This document shows positions 33,601 to 41,819 of a stretch of 49,252 nt of DNA, one piece after another. This DNA comes from Phycisphaerales bacterium. Lineage in GTDB: Bacteria; Planctomycetota; Phycisphaerae; Phycisphaerales; SM1A02. The notes under the pieces were generated by a model, which was not told where the DNA came from, made no database searches, and saw nothing but the letters and a program-made list of their open reading frames with translations. The translations under genes and the position numbers were made by a program. Every line of letters begins with the position of its first letter. Within the stretch, counting starts at the first letter, position 1. The DNA lies in contig JABAAL010000015.1 in NCBI GenBank assembly GCA_014238785.1, positions 1 through 49,252 of the forward strand, in the 5' to 3' direction.

Positions 33601-34753
33601 CAAGGCCTGGAAGATTTGCTTTTGCTTCTGTCATTTTCGCTTTTAACGCAGGTATAGTTGACTTATCAACTGCGTTTCGGATATCGCCCTCAAGCCCACT
33701 GATTGTTACCAGACAAGACTGCACTTCCTGGTCTAACTTTTCCCAAGGTTTTTGTTTCTCGAGGAGATAACGAGCGAGTTTGTCTGCTAGTTCATATCTT
33801 GGCTGATCATCGTGAGCAAGCCCTGAGATAATCAATGGCGTTCGTGCTTCATCAATGAGCGTGGAGTCAACTTCATCGACTATCGCAATTTCACGCCGCG
33901 TTTGCACTTGCTCTTGCGGGGTCATCTTCATGTTATCCCGCAAGTAGTCAAAGCCAAATTCTGCTGTCGTTCCATACACAACATCGCAGTGGTACGCCAT
34001 TTGTTTCAATTGAGGATGTTGCATATGCTGAGGGTGAATTGCACCAACAGTCATCCCTAACATTCTAAAGAAGGGGAAGGTCCAATCGCGGTCACGTTGC
34101 ACAAGATAATCATTCACTGTGACAACATGTACCTGTTTGCCTTCAATCGCAGCGAGGTAACACGAAAGCGGAGCAACAATTGTTTTGCCCTCTCCTGTTT
34201 TCATTTCTGCAATTCGACCTTCATACAACACAACCGCACCAACGAGTTGAACATCAAAAGGCCGTGCACGAAATGGTGGTTTTGATTGAGGATATAGTTC
34301 GCGGACTGCTTCGTACAGTTCGACTGGAATGTCTACAAACTGCCACGCTGGAGTGGGCTCAACACAGCCAAGCAGTTCTCGGTCTGGTTTCCGATCTTCT
34401 GTTGCATCAATAATCGCTTTCGTATCATCGTACAATTTTCGAGCGGCATCTCCAAGCTGCAAGGGATCGAACTTGTGGATTGGGTTAAAAATATTTCTAA
34501 TTCCTACCGCGCGATCCATCGCTTCGCGCGCAATGGCAAATACTTCTGGAATTAAATCCGTTGCGCTTTCGCCTTCGGACACACGAGTACGAAACTCTGC
34601 TGTTTTTACGTACAACTCTGCATCCGTAAGCACTCTGGTTTTTGCTTCGCGGGTTGAAACTTGTTCTACTAACTTTAAATATCGCTTGACCATACGATCA
34701 TTGCGACTACCAAATATCTTACGACCTACTGTACTAATGACTGGAACGCCCAT
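30689..34753 (-). CDS. secA: Preprotein translocase ATPase SecA, unusually long
   Basis: 1354 aa against about 800-950 in most bacteria. Walker A is MKTGEGKT (184-191), the DEAD-like box DEVDS (293-297), and motif VI is [20 protein letters not shown] followed by [11 protein letters not shown]. The zinc SEC-C tail is [13 protein letters not shown] at the C terminus. Extra material sits after [13 protein letters not shown] (a helical insertion with [15 protein letters not shown]), between [15 protein letters not shown] and GGLHVIATE (about 100 residues, with a Trp/Cys-rich [12 protein letters not shown]), and in the helical wing region. Large SecA proteins are known in planctomycetes. GAGAGG lies 6 nt before the ATG. 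It drives export through SecYEG. Confidence 0.97.
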   Translation of the reverse strand: [1354 protein letters not shown]

Positions 34754-34807
34754 TCGTCACCTCTCTTGTTATGAAATAAAATGTAAAAAAATGAGAACTG
34801 AAACAAT

Positions 34808-35077
34808 TTATCCACAGAATGGTGGCGGCAAATTATGTCGTTCTTCAATATCGGCAAGTGGAAGCAAATTGCCGTCAAGCATTCGGGGCTTCCAAGAAGT
34901 TGCCATTCCCATCGCATGCGATGGGGTTACAACTTCGAAAAAGGCAACGTTTCCGTGCTGCACAACTGTCCTAATGAGCACTCGATGTGTATTCATTGAG
35001 CCAGAACCGACAGTTCCGCCAATACAACACATCAGAATCAGAATAGCTACAAAAGTTGTACCTCTATCGCTTCGCAT
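34808..35077 (-). CDS. Small secreted or membrane-anchored hypothetical protein
   Basis: 89 aa. N-terminal signal or anchor MRSDRGTTFVAILILMCCIG, then a soluble part of about 65 residues with Met/His and Pro content (AFFEVVTPSHAMGMATSWKP) ending LPPPFCG. It is not recognised. The start at ATG 35077 is exactly where a transcript from the TATAAT at 35085-35090 would begin, so it appears leaderless; an ATG at 35086 overlaps the -10 element. It lies 54 bp upstream of secA, leftward, and is divergent from copA. Confidence 0.6.
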   Translation of the reverse strand: MRSDRGTTFVAILILMCCIGGTVGSGSMNTHRVLIRTVVQHGNVAFFEVVTPSHAMGMATSWKPRMLDGNLLPLADIEERHNLPPPFCG

Positions 35078-35084
35078 GCCGAGC

Positions 35085-35113
35085 ATTATACCCCTTTTTT
35101 ACAAGCATCCCAA
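35085..35113 (-). promoter_or_regulatory. Sigma-70-type promoter for a leaderless small gene and secA
   Basis: Minus strand: TTGGGA (35108-35113), 17-bp spacer, TATAAT (35085-35090), then GCTCGGC and ATG 35077. The 7-nt gap puts the expected start site on the A of ATG. Confidence 0.65.
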
Positions 35114-35157
35114 CAAATCTTTGCCTAGTAGTAAAGGAGTCCCATCCAAAGCTCGGG

Positions 35158-35163
35158 TATTAT
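35158..35163 (+). promoter_or_regulatory. -10-like hexamer 7 nt before copA
   Basis: TATTAT, then GCTCAGC and ATG 35171. The 18 bp around it nearly repeats, in inverted orientation, the TATAAT-GCTCGGC-ATG of the divergent gene. The -35 region is not clear. Confidence 0.45.
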
Positions 35164-35170
35164 GCTCAGC

Positions 35171-37324
35171 ATGGATCAAATTGAACTTCAAGTCGATGAA
35201 ATGAGTTGTGCTGCATGCAGTTCCGCTGTAGAAAAGGCATTAAATTCGGTTGAAGGCGTCGAATCCTCCTCTGTTGCATTTGCAACTGGAAGGGCGAGTA
35301 TTTCTGGCATCAATTTGCAGGGCAATGCACTTGCCCAAGCGGCAACAAAAGCTGGTTACCCCTCCAAGGTAATTGACAAGGGCATCGACCCCACAAAACT
35401 TGCAACGGAGATAGAAGCAAGGCAACATAAAAACGCCTCGCAGTGGAAACGTCGAGCAATTACTGGAGTTGCAATCTGGGCACCCTTTGAAACTCTGCAC
35501 TGGAGCGCCGATTCTCTTGGAATAAGTGGACCTTGGATGCCTTGGATTATGTTTGCAGCCTCAACCACTGCGATGATTCTCATAGGTGGTGGGTTCTTCA
35601 AGTCAGCACTTGGCGCCGCAAGACGATTGCAAACCAATATGGATACCCTCATCTCTATTGGCGCGGGCGCTGCGTATTTCTTTTCGCTCTTTATTTTGAT
35701 TTCTGAAAAACTGTTCGATCAAGAGTTAGGCTACCCGATGTACTTTATGGAAGCGGCTGCTCTGCTTGCAATCATTAGTATTGGGCACTGGCTCGAAGCA
35801 ACTTCCACAGCGAAAGCCGGTTCTGCAATCCGAGAACTTCTAAAAATGCAACCGGATGTTGCGGAACAGATTAGTGACGATGGCAAAACAACAAAAATTA
35901 AAACAGGCGAAGTACAAGAAGGCATACGCCTTTTAGTTCGCCCTGGTAGCCGCATACCCGTTGATGGTGTTGTTGTCGAGGGTGCAAGCGAAGTCGATGA
36001 GTCAATCGTAACGGGCGAACCGCTTCCAGTCGTCAAAGACATCGGCGATACGCTCATTGCGGGTTCGATGAATACTACTGGGCAACTCATTCTTAAAACG
36101 ACCGTTGATGGCAGACACACGACCATTGCAAGAATTGCGCAACTCGTGACGAACGCGCAATCAAGCAAGGCGGGCATCCAGAGAATGGCGGATAAAGTGT
36201 CAAGTGTTTTCGTTCCCGTCGTTCTTTTCATTGCAGCGATAACCGTCATTGCTTGGATAATTGCGGGTGACATCGAAACAGGTTTCGTCTCTGGTGTAAC
36301 TATTTTGGTCATTTCTTGCCCGTGCGCGCTTGGTCTTGCAACCCCGATGGCCGTGATGGTTGCAGCTGGAGAATCGAGTCTGCGTGGTATCCTCGTCAAA
36401 GATGCTGGGTCTCTTGAAATCGCAGGCAAAATAGTCACTGTTGTTTTTGACAAAACAGGCACGCTTACTCTTGGCAAGCCAGTTGTTGCAACAATCGAAT
36501 TAGAAGGAAATCACGAAGAGGAAGATGTACTCCGGTTTGCTGCAGCTGTCGAATCGCCTAGTGAGCACCCCATCGCATCCGCAATTGTTAATGAAGCCGT
36601 TACACGTGGGATTTCAATTGCGCAAGTACAAAATTTTGAAGCTACTGCAGGCGTTGGTGTTCGCGGGATAGTTGACAAGAAAAAAGTAGAAGTACTGCGA
36701 GATAATGCTGCAACGTGCAAAGTAGTTGTCGATGGAATTACGTTGGGTCGAATTTCTGTCACAGACGAAATACGCCCACAAGCAAAAGCGACGATTCAAG
36801 AATTACAATCTTTTGGAATTGAAGTGCACATGCTTTCGGGCGACCGGACGGAAACCGCAGATTCAGTTGCAAAGGACGTTGGAATTAAACCCGAAAATGT
36901 GCACGCTGAAGCGTCGCCCTCTGACAAGTCGAAAATTGTTGCTGCGCTTCCTCGGCCTTCGATGATGGTTGGCGACGGTATTAATGATGCCGCTGCTCTG
37001 GCAGCTTCTGACGTTGGCGTTGCGATTGCCTCGGGGACAAATGTTGCGATGGAATCCGCCTCAATTATCATCCCATCCAACAACATCGAGGCGACTGCAG
37101 AATCCATACACATCGCAAAGGACGCACTGCGAACGATTAAACAGAACCTTGTTTTTGCGTTTATGTACAACGTCGCAGCCATCCCACTCGCTGCTTTTGG
37201 CGTTTTAGGCCAAAATGGACCACTTATTGCCGCTGCTGCTATGGGACTCAGCGATGTAACGGTTATTGGCAATGCTATCCGATTAAAACATAAGTTACGC
37301 AAACGACGTATAAAAGAGCAATAG
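35171..37324 (+). CDS. copA: Copper-type P1B heavy-metal-translocating ATPase
   Basis: 717 aa. An N-terminal heavy-metal-associated domain with MSCAACSSAVEKAL is followed by TM helices, the actuator loop (EVDESIVTGEPLPVVKD), the transmembrane CPC motif (ISCPCALGLATP), the phosphorylation loop DKTGTLTLGKP, the HP motif SPSEHPIAS, and the hinge MVGDGINDAAALAASDVG. The C-terminal helices carry YN and MGLSDVTVIGNAIRL, close to the M-x-x-S-S of Cu+ pumps. It exports Cu+ or Ag+. The start is at ATG 35171 after a -10-like element (an ATG at 35162 overlaps it). No metal regulator gene is adjacent. Confidence 0.92.
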   Translation: MDQIELQVDEMSCAACSSAVEKALNSVEGVESSSVAFATGRASISGINLQGNALAQAATKAGYPSKVIDKGIDPTKLATEIEARQHKNASQWKRRAITGVAIWAPFETLHWSADSLGISGPWMPWIMFAASTTAMILIGGGFFKSALGAARRLQTNMDTLISIGAGAAYFFSLFILISEKLFDQELGYPMYFMEAAALLAIISIGHWLEATSTAKAGSAIRELLKMQPDVAEQISDDGKTTKIKTGEVQEGIRLLVRPGSRIPVDGVVVEGASEVDESIVTGEPLPVVKDIGDTLIAGSMNTTGQLILKTTVDGRHTTIARIAQLVTNAQSSKAGIQRMADKVSSVFVPVVLFIAAITVIAWIIAGDIETGFVSGVTILVISCPCALGLATPMAVMVAAGESSLRGILVKDAGSLEIAGKIVTVVFDKTGTLTLGKPVVATIELEGNHEEEDVLRFAAAVESPSEHPIASAIVNEAVTRGISIAQVQNFEATAGVGVRGIVDKKKVEVLRDNAATCKVVVDGITLGRISVTDEIRPQAKATIQELQSFGIEVHMLSGDRTETADSVAKDVGIKPENVHAEASPSDKSKIVAALPRPSMMVGDGINDAAALAASDVGVAIASGTNVAMESASIIIPSNNIEATAESIHIAKDALRTIKQNLVFAFMYNVAAIPLAAFGVLGQNGPLIAAAAMGLSDVTVIGNAIRLKHKLRKRRIKEQ

Positions 37325-37378
37325 CCACTAATTTACGGTCGTTGAAACTGACGAGAATACATTTACTTGGAGTGAACT

Positions 37379-38875
37379 ATGCCTGCTTCTTCATTACAAC
37401 AACTTGACCCGAAGGATTTTGACGAGCGTAAGGCGCAACATCTTTTACAAAGAGCTGGTTTTGGTGGCACTCCTCAACAGATTCAGGCGCTCGCAAAGTT
37501 AGGCCTTGAGAAATCTGTTGAGTATATTGTCAATTACCGCTCGCTTCCAGACTCCAGCCCAACGACGCTTGACGATTATGACAAAAACATCATTCGTCCT
37601 CCGACTCCCGCTGAACAAGCAGCCATTCGCAAAGCTCGCAAGCTCGGGAATGAAGAAATAGTTGACAAGTTCCGAATGGAGCGACAGCGCCGACAGCGCG
37701 CTGACCGGAAGCAAATTACAGAAATGGAACAATGGTGGCTACGAAGATTAATCGCGACACCAAGACCGCTAGAAGAAAAACTCACCCTTTTTTGGCACGG
37801 TCATTTTGCAACAGGATATCGCACGATAGAAAACAGTTACCACATGTACTTGCAGAACATGTTTTTCCGTGAAAACGCGATGGGTAACTTCAAAGAAGAT
37901 CTAGTACGTGGAATCATTCATGACCCCGCGATGATTCGATACCTCAACAATCATCAAAATAGGAAGCAAGCTCCAAATGAGAATCTCGCACGCGAGTTGT
38001 TGGAACTTTTTACGCTTGGCGAAGGCGAAGGATACACAGAAGACGACATCAAGGAAGGTGCAAGAGCGCTTACTGGGTATACCGTGGATGACGATGCCTT
38101 TATCTTTCGTACTCAACAGCACGACAATGGCACAAAAAAAATATTTAATAGACGCGGAACTTTCACAGGCGATGATTTTATAGATCTCATTTTTACACGA
38201 CCTAGTGCCTCAACGTTCGTAATTGAAAAACTATATAGATTCTTTGTTAATGATTTGCCACACGGAAATTCCGTCGAATCAAAATCATACATACGACTTC
38301 TTTCAAAAGTTTTTAAACGAAAAGACTGGAACATAAAGCCAGTGCTAGAAACAATCTTTTTATCGCAACATTTTTACGATGATGCAAATGCAAATGCAAT
38401 TATTAAAAGCCCAGTGCAGCTCATTGTGCAAGCAGCCCGCTCACTAAACCCACCCAACCGCAAAAAAATGACAAATACGCTTGCAATCGCTTCTGATTTA
38501 ATGGGGCAACGATTATTTGCACCACCATCTGTCAAAGGATGGGATGGCGGGCGTACATGGATAAACACATCAACCATGTTCATGCGCCAAAATACCTTGC
38601 TTTATCTTTTAACTGGCCAACGCCCCGATTCTAAAGCATGGGAAGCCGACGGCAAGCCTTTTGATGCTATGGCACTTGTGCAGGGGCACACGAGTAAATC
38701 AAAAAACACTATTACCTATTTGCTCTCCTCGCTACTTAATATGGATACGCCAAGCCGCGATCGAATCTCTTCACTTGAAGATTACATGAAAACGCAACAA
38801 AACGTTATAAATAATGAAACAGTCACCGGCTTACTTACGTTAATTACAGCGATGCCAGAATATCAACTCTGTTAA
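37379..38875 (+). CDS. DUF1800 domain protein
   Basis: 498 aa. The DUF1800 family is found with DUF1501 in planctomycetes and other bacteria. The N-terminal block AQHLLQRAGFGGTPQQIQAL and the central EEKLTLFWHGHFATGY and NENLARELLELFTLGEGEGY match the family pattern, and the C-terminal part has VKGWDGGRTWINTSTM. No export signal is visible, as is common in this family. GGAG lies 7 nt before the ATG. The adjacent DUF1501 gene starts 10 bp after its stop, so they form an operon. Function is not established. Confidence 0.93.
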   Translation: MPASSLQQLDPKDFDERKAQHLLQRAGFGGTPQQIQALAKLGLEKSVEYIVNYRSLPDSSPTTLDDYDKNIIRPPTPAEQAAIRKARKLGNEEIVDKFRMERQRRQRADRKQITEMEQWWLRRLIATPRPLEEKLTLFWHGHFATGYRTIENSYHMYLQNMFFRENAMGNFKEDLVRGIIHDPAMIRYLNNHQNRKQAPNENLARELLELFTLGEGEGYTEDDIKEGARALTGYTVDDDAFIFRTQQHDNGTKKIFNRRGTFTGDDFIDLIFTRPSASTFVIEKLYRFFVNDLPHGNSVESKSYIRLLSKVFKRKDWNIKPVLETIFLSQHFYDDANANAIIKSPVQLIVQAARSLNPPNRKKMTNTLAIASDLMGQRLFAPPSVKGWDGGRTWINTSTMFMRQNTLLYLLTGQRPDSKAWEADGKPFDAMALVQGHTSKSKNTITYLLSSLLNMDTPSRDRISSLEDYMKTQQNVINNETVTGLLTLITAMPEYQLC

Positions 38876-38885
38876 GGAATCTGCT

Positions 38886-40193
38886 ATGTCTCACAACCAC
38901 GACCACGAATATGAATCCACATCGAGCACAGGCTCAACTGATGCGTACAGTCGCCGCCTATTTATGCAACAAGGCATGGCATTTCTTTCGATGACAACAA
39001 CTATTCCAATGTTCATGCAACGATCTGCTGAGGGCATTATGTTGCCAGTTGGTTCACTTGTTACTTCGCAAGCGGGTATTCCAGAGGATCACACGCTCGT
39101 TGTAATTCAACTTGCAGGCGGGAACGATGGCTTAAACACAGTCATTCCTTACGGAGACAGGGCGTACTACAACAGTAGACCTGGAATCGCGATAGATAAA
39201 GCTACCGCCCTGCAAATTCCCGGAGCAGACGGGTATGGATTACACCCCAATCTAACCGGCTTGCTTGATCTTATGGACAACGGTCAAGCAGCAATTATGC
39301 AAGGCGTAGGATACCCAAACCCAAATCGCTCACACTTTACATCAACGGATATTTGGCATACTGCAAATCAAAGTGCGCAAGGGTACGGCTGGCTTGGCAA
39401 GTACTTTGACAACACATGCGCAGGCAAGCCAAATCCTACGGGTTCAATTGCAATTGGAAATAAAGCACCGCTTGCTTTACATGGCAAAACACAAAAAGCA
39501 GTAAACTTTGAAACTGAGGAATTGTTTCGATGGGCAGGCGGTACCGTCGACAATTCATTAGAGAAATCATACGACACTATAAATCGCAAGGAATCGGCTG
39601 GAACAAACACAAAGAATAGCCAACTCGACTTCCTCCTACGCACCTCTCTTGATGCGCAAGTATCGTCAGACAAAATCCGGGCAGCAGTTTCAAAACAACC
39701 ACTTGTGAGTTACCCTGACGGAAAATTAGCGCAACAACTGCAACTCATAGGCTCTATGATTCGCGCTGACTTGCCAACGCGAGTCTACTATGCGAGTCTT
39801 GGCGGATTTGACACACATGCGAATCAATTAAATAGCCATGCGAACTTAATGCAGCAACTTGGTGGCGCACTCAATGCATTCCAAAAGGATTTAGGCAAGC
39901 AAGGAAACACGGGGAAAGTGATGACAATGGTCTTTAGTGAGTTCGGTCGTCGAGTTGCGCAAAATGGTTCCAATGGTACCGATCACGGTACTGCCGCACC
40001 AATGATTTTAATCGGCGACAACGTTCAGCCGGGCTTACTTGGGAAACACCCCTCCCTTACGAATCTTGATGAGGGCGACCTGAAATTTAATACCGACTTC
40101 CGCGAAGTCTACGCCGCGATTCTTGAAGAGTATATGGGTGCCGATTCCACGGCAATCCTAGGTAAAAAATACAAAAAAGCGAGTATCTTTTAA
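38886..40193 (+). CDS. DUF1501 domain protein with a Tat-like signal
   Basis: 435 aa. A Tat-like N terminus (YSRRLFMQQGMAFLSMTTTI) precedes a sulfatase-like alkaline-phosphatase fold. Blocks are QLAGGNDGLNTVIPYGDRAY, FTSTDIWHTA, GGFDTHANQLNSHANLMQQL, and FSEFGRRVAQNGSNGTDHGT, which carries metal-ligand type Asp and His residues. AAGGA lies 8 nt before the ATG. It is the partner of the DUF1800 protein; the pair is thought to act at the cell surface, but the substrate is unknown. It is convergent with the FG-GAP/ASPIC gene. Confidence 0.93.
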   Translation: MSHNHDHEYESTSSTGSTDAYSRRLFMQQGMAFLSMTTTIPMFMQRSAEGIMLPVGSLVTSQAGIPEDHTLVVIQLAGGNDGLNTVIPYGDRAYYNSRPGIAIDKATALQIPGADGYGLHPNLTGLLDLMDNGQAAIMQGVGYPNPNRSHFTSTDIWHTANQSAQGYGWLGKYFDNTCAGKPNPTGSIAIGNKAPLALHGKTQKAVNFETEELFRWAGGTVDNSLEKSYDTINRKESAGTNTKNSQLDFLLRTSLDAQVSSDKIRAAVSKQPLVSYPDGKLAQQLQLIGSMIRADLPTRVYYASLGGFDTHANQLNSHANLMQQLGGALNAFQKDLGKQGNTGKVMTMVFSEFGRRVAQNGSNGTDHGTAAPMILIGDNVQPGLLGKHPSLTNLDEGDLKFNTDFREVYAAILEEYMGADSTAILGKKYKKASIF

Positions 40194-40218
40194 CAAACTC
40201 TCCCCACCCACACTGCGC

Positions 40219-40255
40219 TTCTCATTGCAAAGTGACAATCACTTTGCGATGAGAA
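40219..40255. terminator. 17-bp inverted repeat between convergent genes
   Basis: TTCTCATTGCAAAGTGA (40219-40235) pairs with TCACTTTGCGATGAGAA (40239-40255) with one G-T wobble. The stop codon of the leftward gene is in the stem. No T-run is present; it probably protects or forms transcript 3' ends. Confidence 0.5.
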
Positions 40256-41819
40256 TGCTGCGGTTTGGCGGAAAATGAGTTACCCGCTGCGATTCTCCAC
40301 CAACCCAAATGACCTCGACAGAAGTAATTGGCTTGGCGAAAAGATGCTTTTGCGGCTCTGAAGATGATTGAAATCCAAAACCATCCGTATTCCAACGCGT
40401 GGCAGATGTACCATCTTCGAACGTAACAAGTAATTTTGCTCCGAGTCCTCTTGGGTTTTTGCCGGCACCTTGTAGTTGAATGATCCAAGGATGCTCGTGA
40501 GATGAATCGTTTCGCAACACTCGGACTTCACCGTTTCGCTGCGCAACAACAACGTCTGTATCGCCGTCATTATCCAAGTCACCAAAGACTGCCGAGCGGT
40601 CTCGAAATAGGCCTTCCTGTTTCACCTGCGTAAATCGAGCCCCAGTCCTCTGAAGCAACAGAACTGGTTGTTCTCTTGCGCTGTCCATAGATTCAACTGT
40701 CGCTTCAGGATAGACATGTCCATTTACCACAAACAAATCTTCATCACCATCCAAATCAAAATCGTGAAAGCCACACGTCCAACCCAAGAGTGGTCTACTC
40801 AACAACCCAAGGCCAAACCGTTTCGTTCGATCATCGAAGAAACCAGAAGTATCATTAAGGTGCAACGTGTTTGTGTCGCTTGAGAAATTTGTCGTAAATA
40901 TATCTGGCCGTGTATTTCCAGAAACATCTGCAACGGCAATTCCCATCGTAGCTTGCATAGAACCGTCCCCGTTGGTCGCAATGCCATTCTGCAATCCCCT
41001 ATTTTCAAAACGTGTCGGCGTTTCGCCAGTGTTTACAAACAAGTGGTTTGCCATCGAATCATTTCCAACAAATACATCTTGCAAACCATCGCCAGTAAAA
41101 TCAAGAATTGCTGCATTTAATGTAAACGATGGCTCGAGCAAGAATCCCCACTCTTGAGTCACTTCTTGAAATGATCCGTCACCCAAGTTTTCATAGACCG
41201 TGTCACCTTGGGGCTGCATACCGTGCGGGCCGCCAAGTACCGTTTGTCTTTTATACGTTGCTGGTGGCGGTGGATTTGCAAAATCGTACTTCAAGTAATT
41301 GCATACATACAAATCTAGGTCCCCATCTCCATCGAGATCACCAAAGCGAGCGCTCGTCCCCCACCTTGAATCTCCAACTCCCCAGGCTGCTGTTACATCT
41401 TCAAAAGACGTGCCCGCATGGTTCAAGAGCAAATAGTTTTGCCCATGGCAAGTGATATACAAATCGTCAAAGCCGTCTCCGTTGACGTCACCTACGGCAA
41501 CTCCGTTTGCCCACGCTCTTATGTCGATTCCTACTTGTTGCGTTACATCTACGAAAGTAATTGATTCTCCACCGATGTTCTCATACAAGCGGCAAGGCAC
41601 ATTCGATGCGTTCACGACAAATAAATCAAGGTCGTTGTCGTTATCAAAATCAATTAATGCAAGCCCAGTCCCATTCACTTCGATTATTTGCGTTGGGTCA
41701 CAAGAACCGCAAACCGTTGGAGCAATAACAGACTCTACCTTTGTAAATACGATGGATGCTTCATCCGGCTGGTGTTGCTCACAACCAAGCAGTACAACTA
41801 AAAGCAGCAAGCGTTTCAT
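40239..41819 (-). CDS. FG-GAP repeat / ASPIC-UnbV lipoprotein (CRTAC1-like)
   Basis: 526 aa. The start is ATG 41819 (ATGA overlap with the TPR gene). The lipoprotein signal is MKRLLLLVVLLGC. About seven calcium-loop FG-GAP/VCBS repeats follow (DFDNDNDLDLF, DVNGDGFDDLY, DLDGDGDLDLY, DFTGDGLQDVF, DFDLDGDEDLF, DLDNDGDTDVV). The C-terminal ASPIC/UnbV domain begins IIQLQGAGKNPRGLGAKL and ends with ITSVEVIWVGGESQRV. This beta-propeller plus ASPIC architecture is common in planctomycetes beside TPR proteins. The role is probably extracellular binding; no catalysis is known. Confidence 0.9.
   Translation of the reverse strand: MKRLLLLVVLLGCEQHQPDEASIVFTKVESVIAPTVCGSCDPTQIIEVNGTGLALIDFDNDNDLDLFVVNASNVPCRLYENIGGESITFVDVTQQVGIDIRAWANGVAVGDVNGDGFDDLYITCHGQNYLLLNHAGTSFEDVTAAWGVGDSRWGTSARFGDLDGDGDLDLYVCNYLKYDFANPPPPATYKRQTVLGGPHGMQPQGDTVYENLGDGSFQEVTQEWGFLLEPSFTLNAAILDFTGDGLQDVFVGNDSMANHLFVNTGETPTRFENRGLQNGIATNGDGSMQATMGIAVADVSGNTRPDIFTTNFSSDTNTLHLNDTSGFFDDRTKRFGLGLLSRPLLGWTCGFHDFDLDGDEDLFVVNGHVYPEATVESMDSAREQPVLLLQRTGARFTQVKQEGLFRDRSAVFGDLDNDGDTDVVVAQRNGEVRVLRNDSSHEHPWIIQLQGAGKNPRGLGAKLLVTFEDGTSATRWNTDGFGFQSSSEPQKHLFAKPITSVEVIWVGGESQRVTHFPPNRSILIAK

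Noticed and set aside
30675..37344. The 13-mer TTTACGGTCGTTG found at 30675 and at 37332
   Set aside because: Shared 13-mers are expected by chance in 49 kb; no longer similarity surrounds the two copies.
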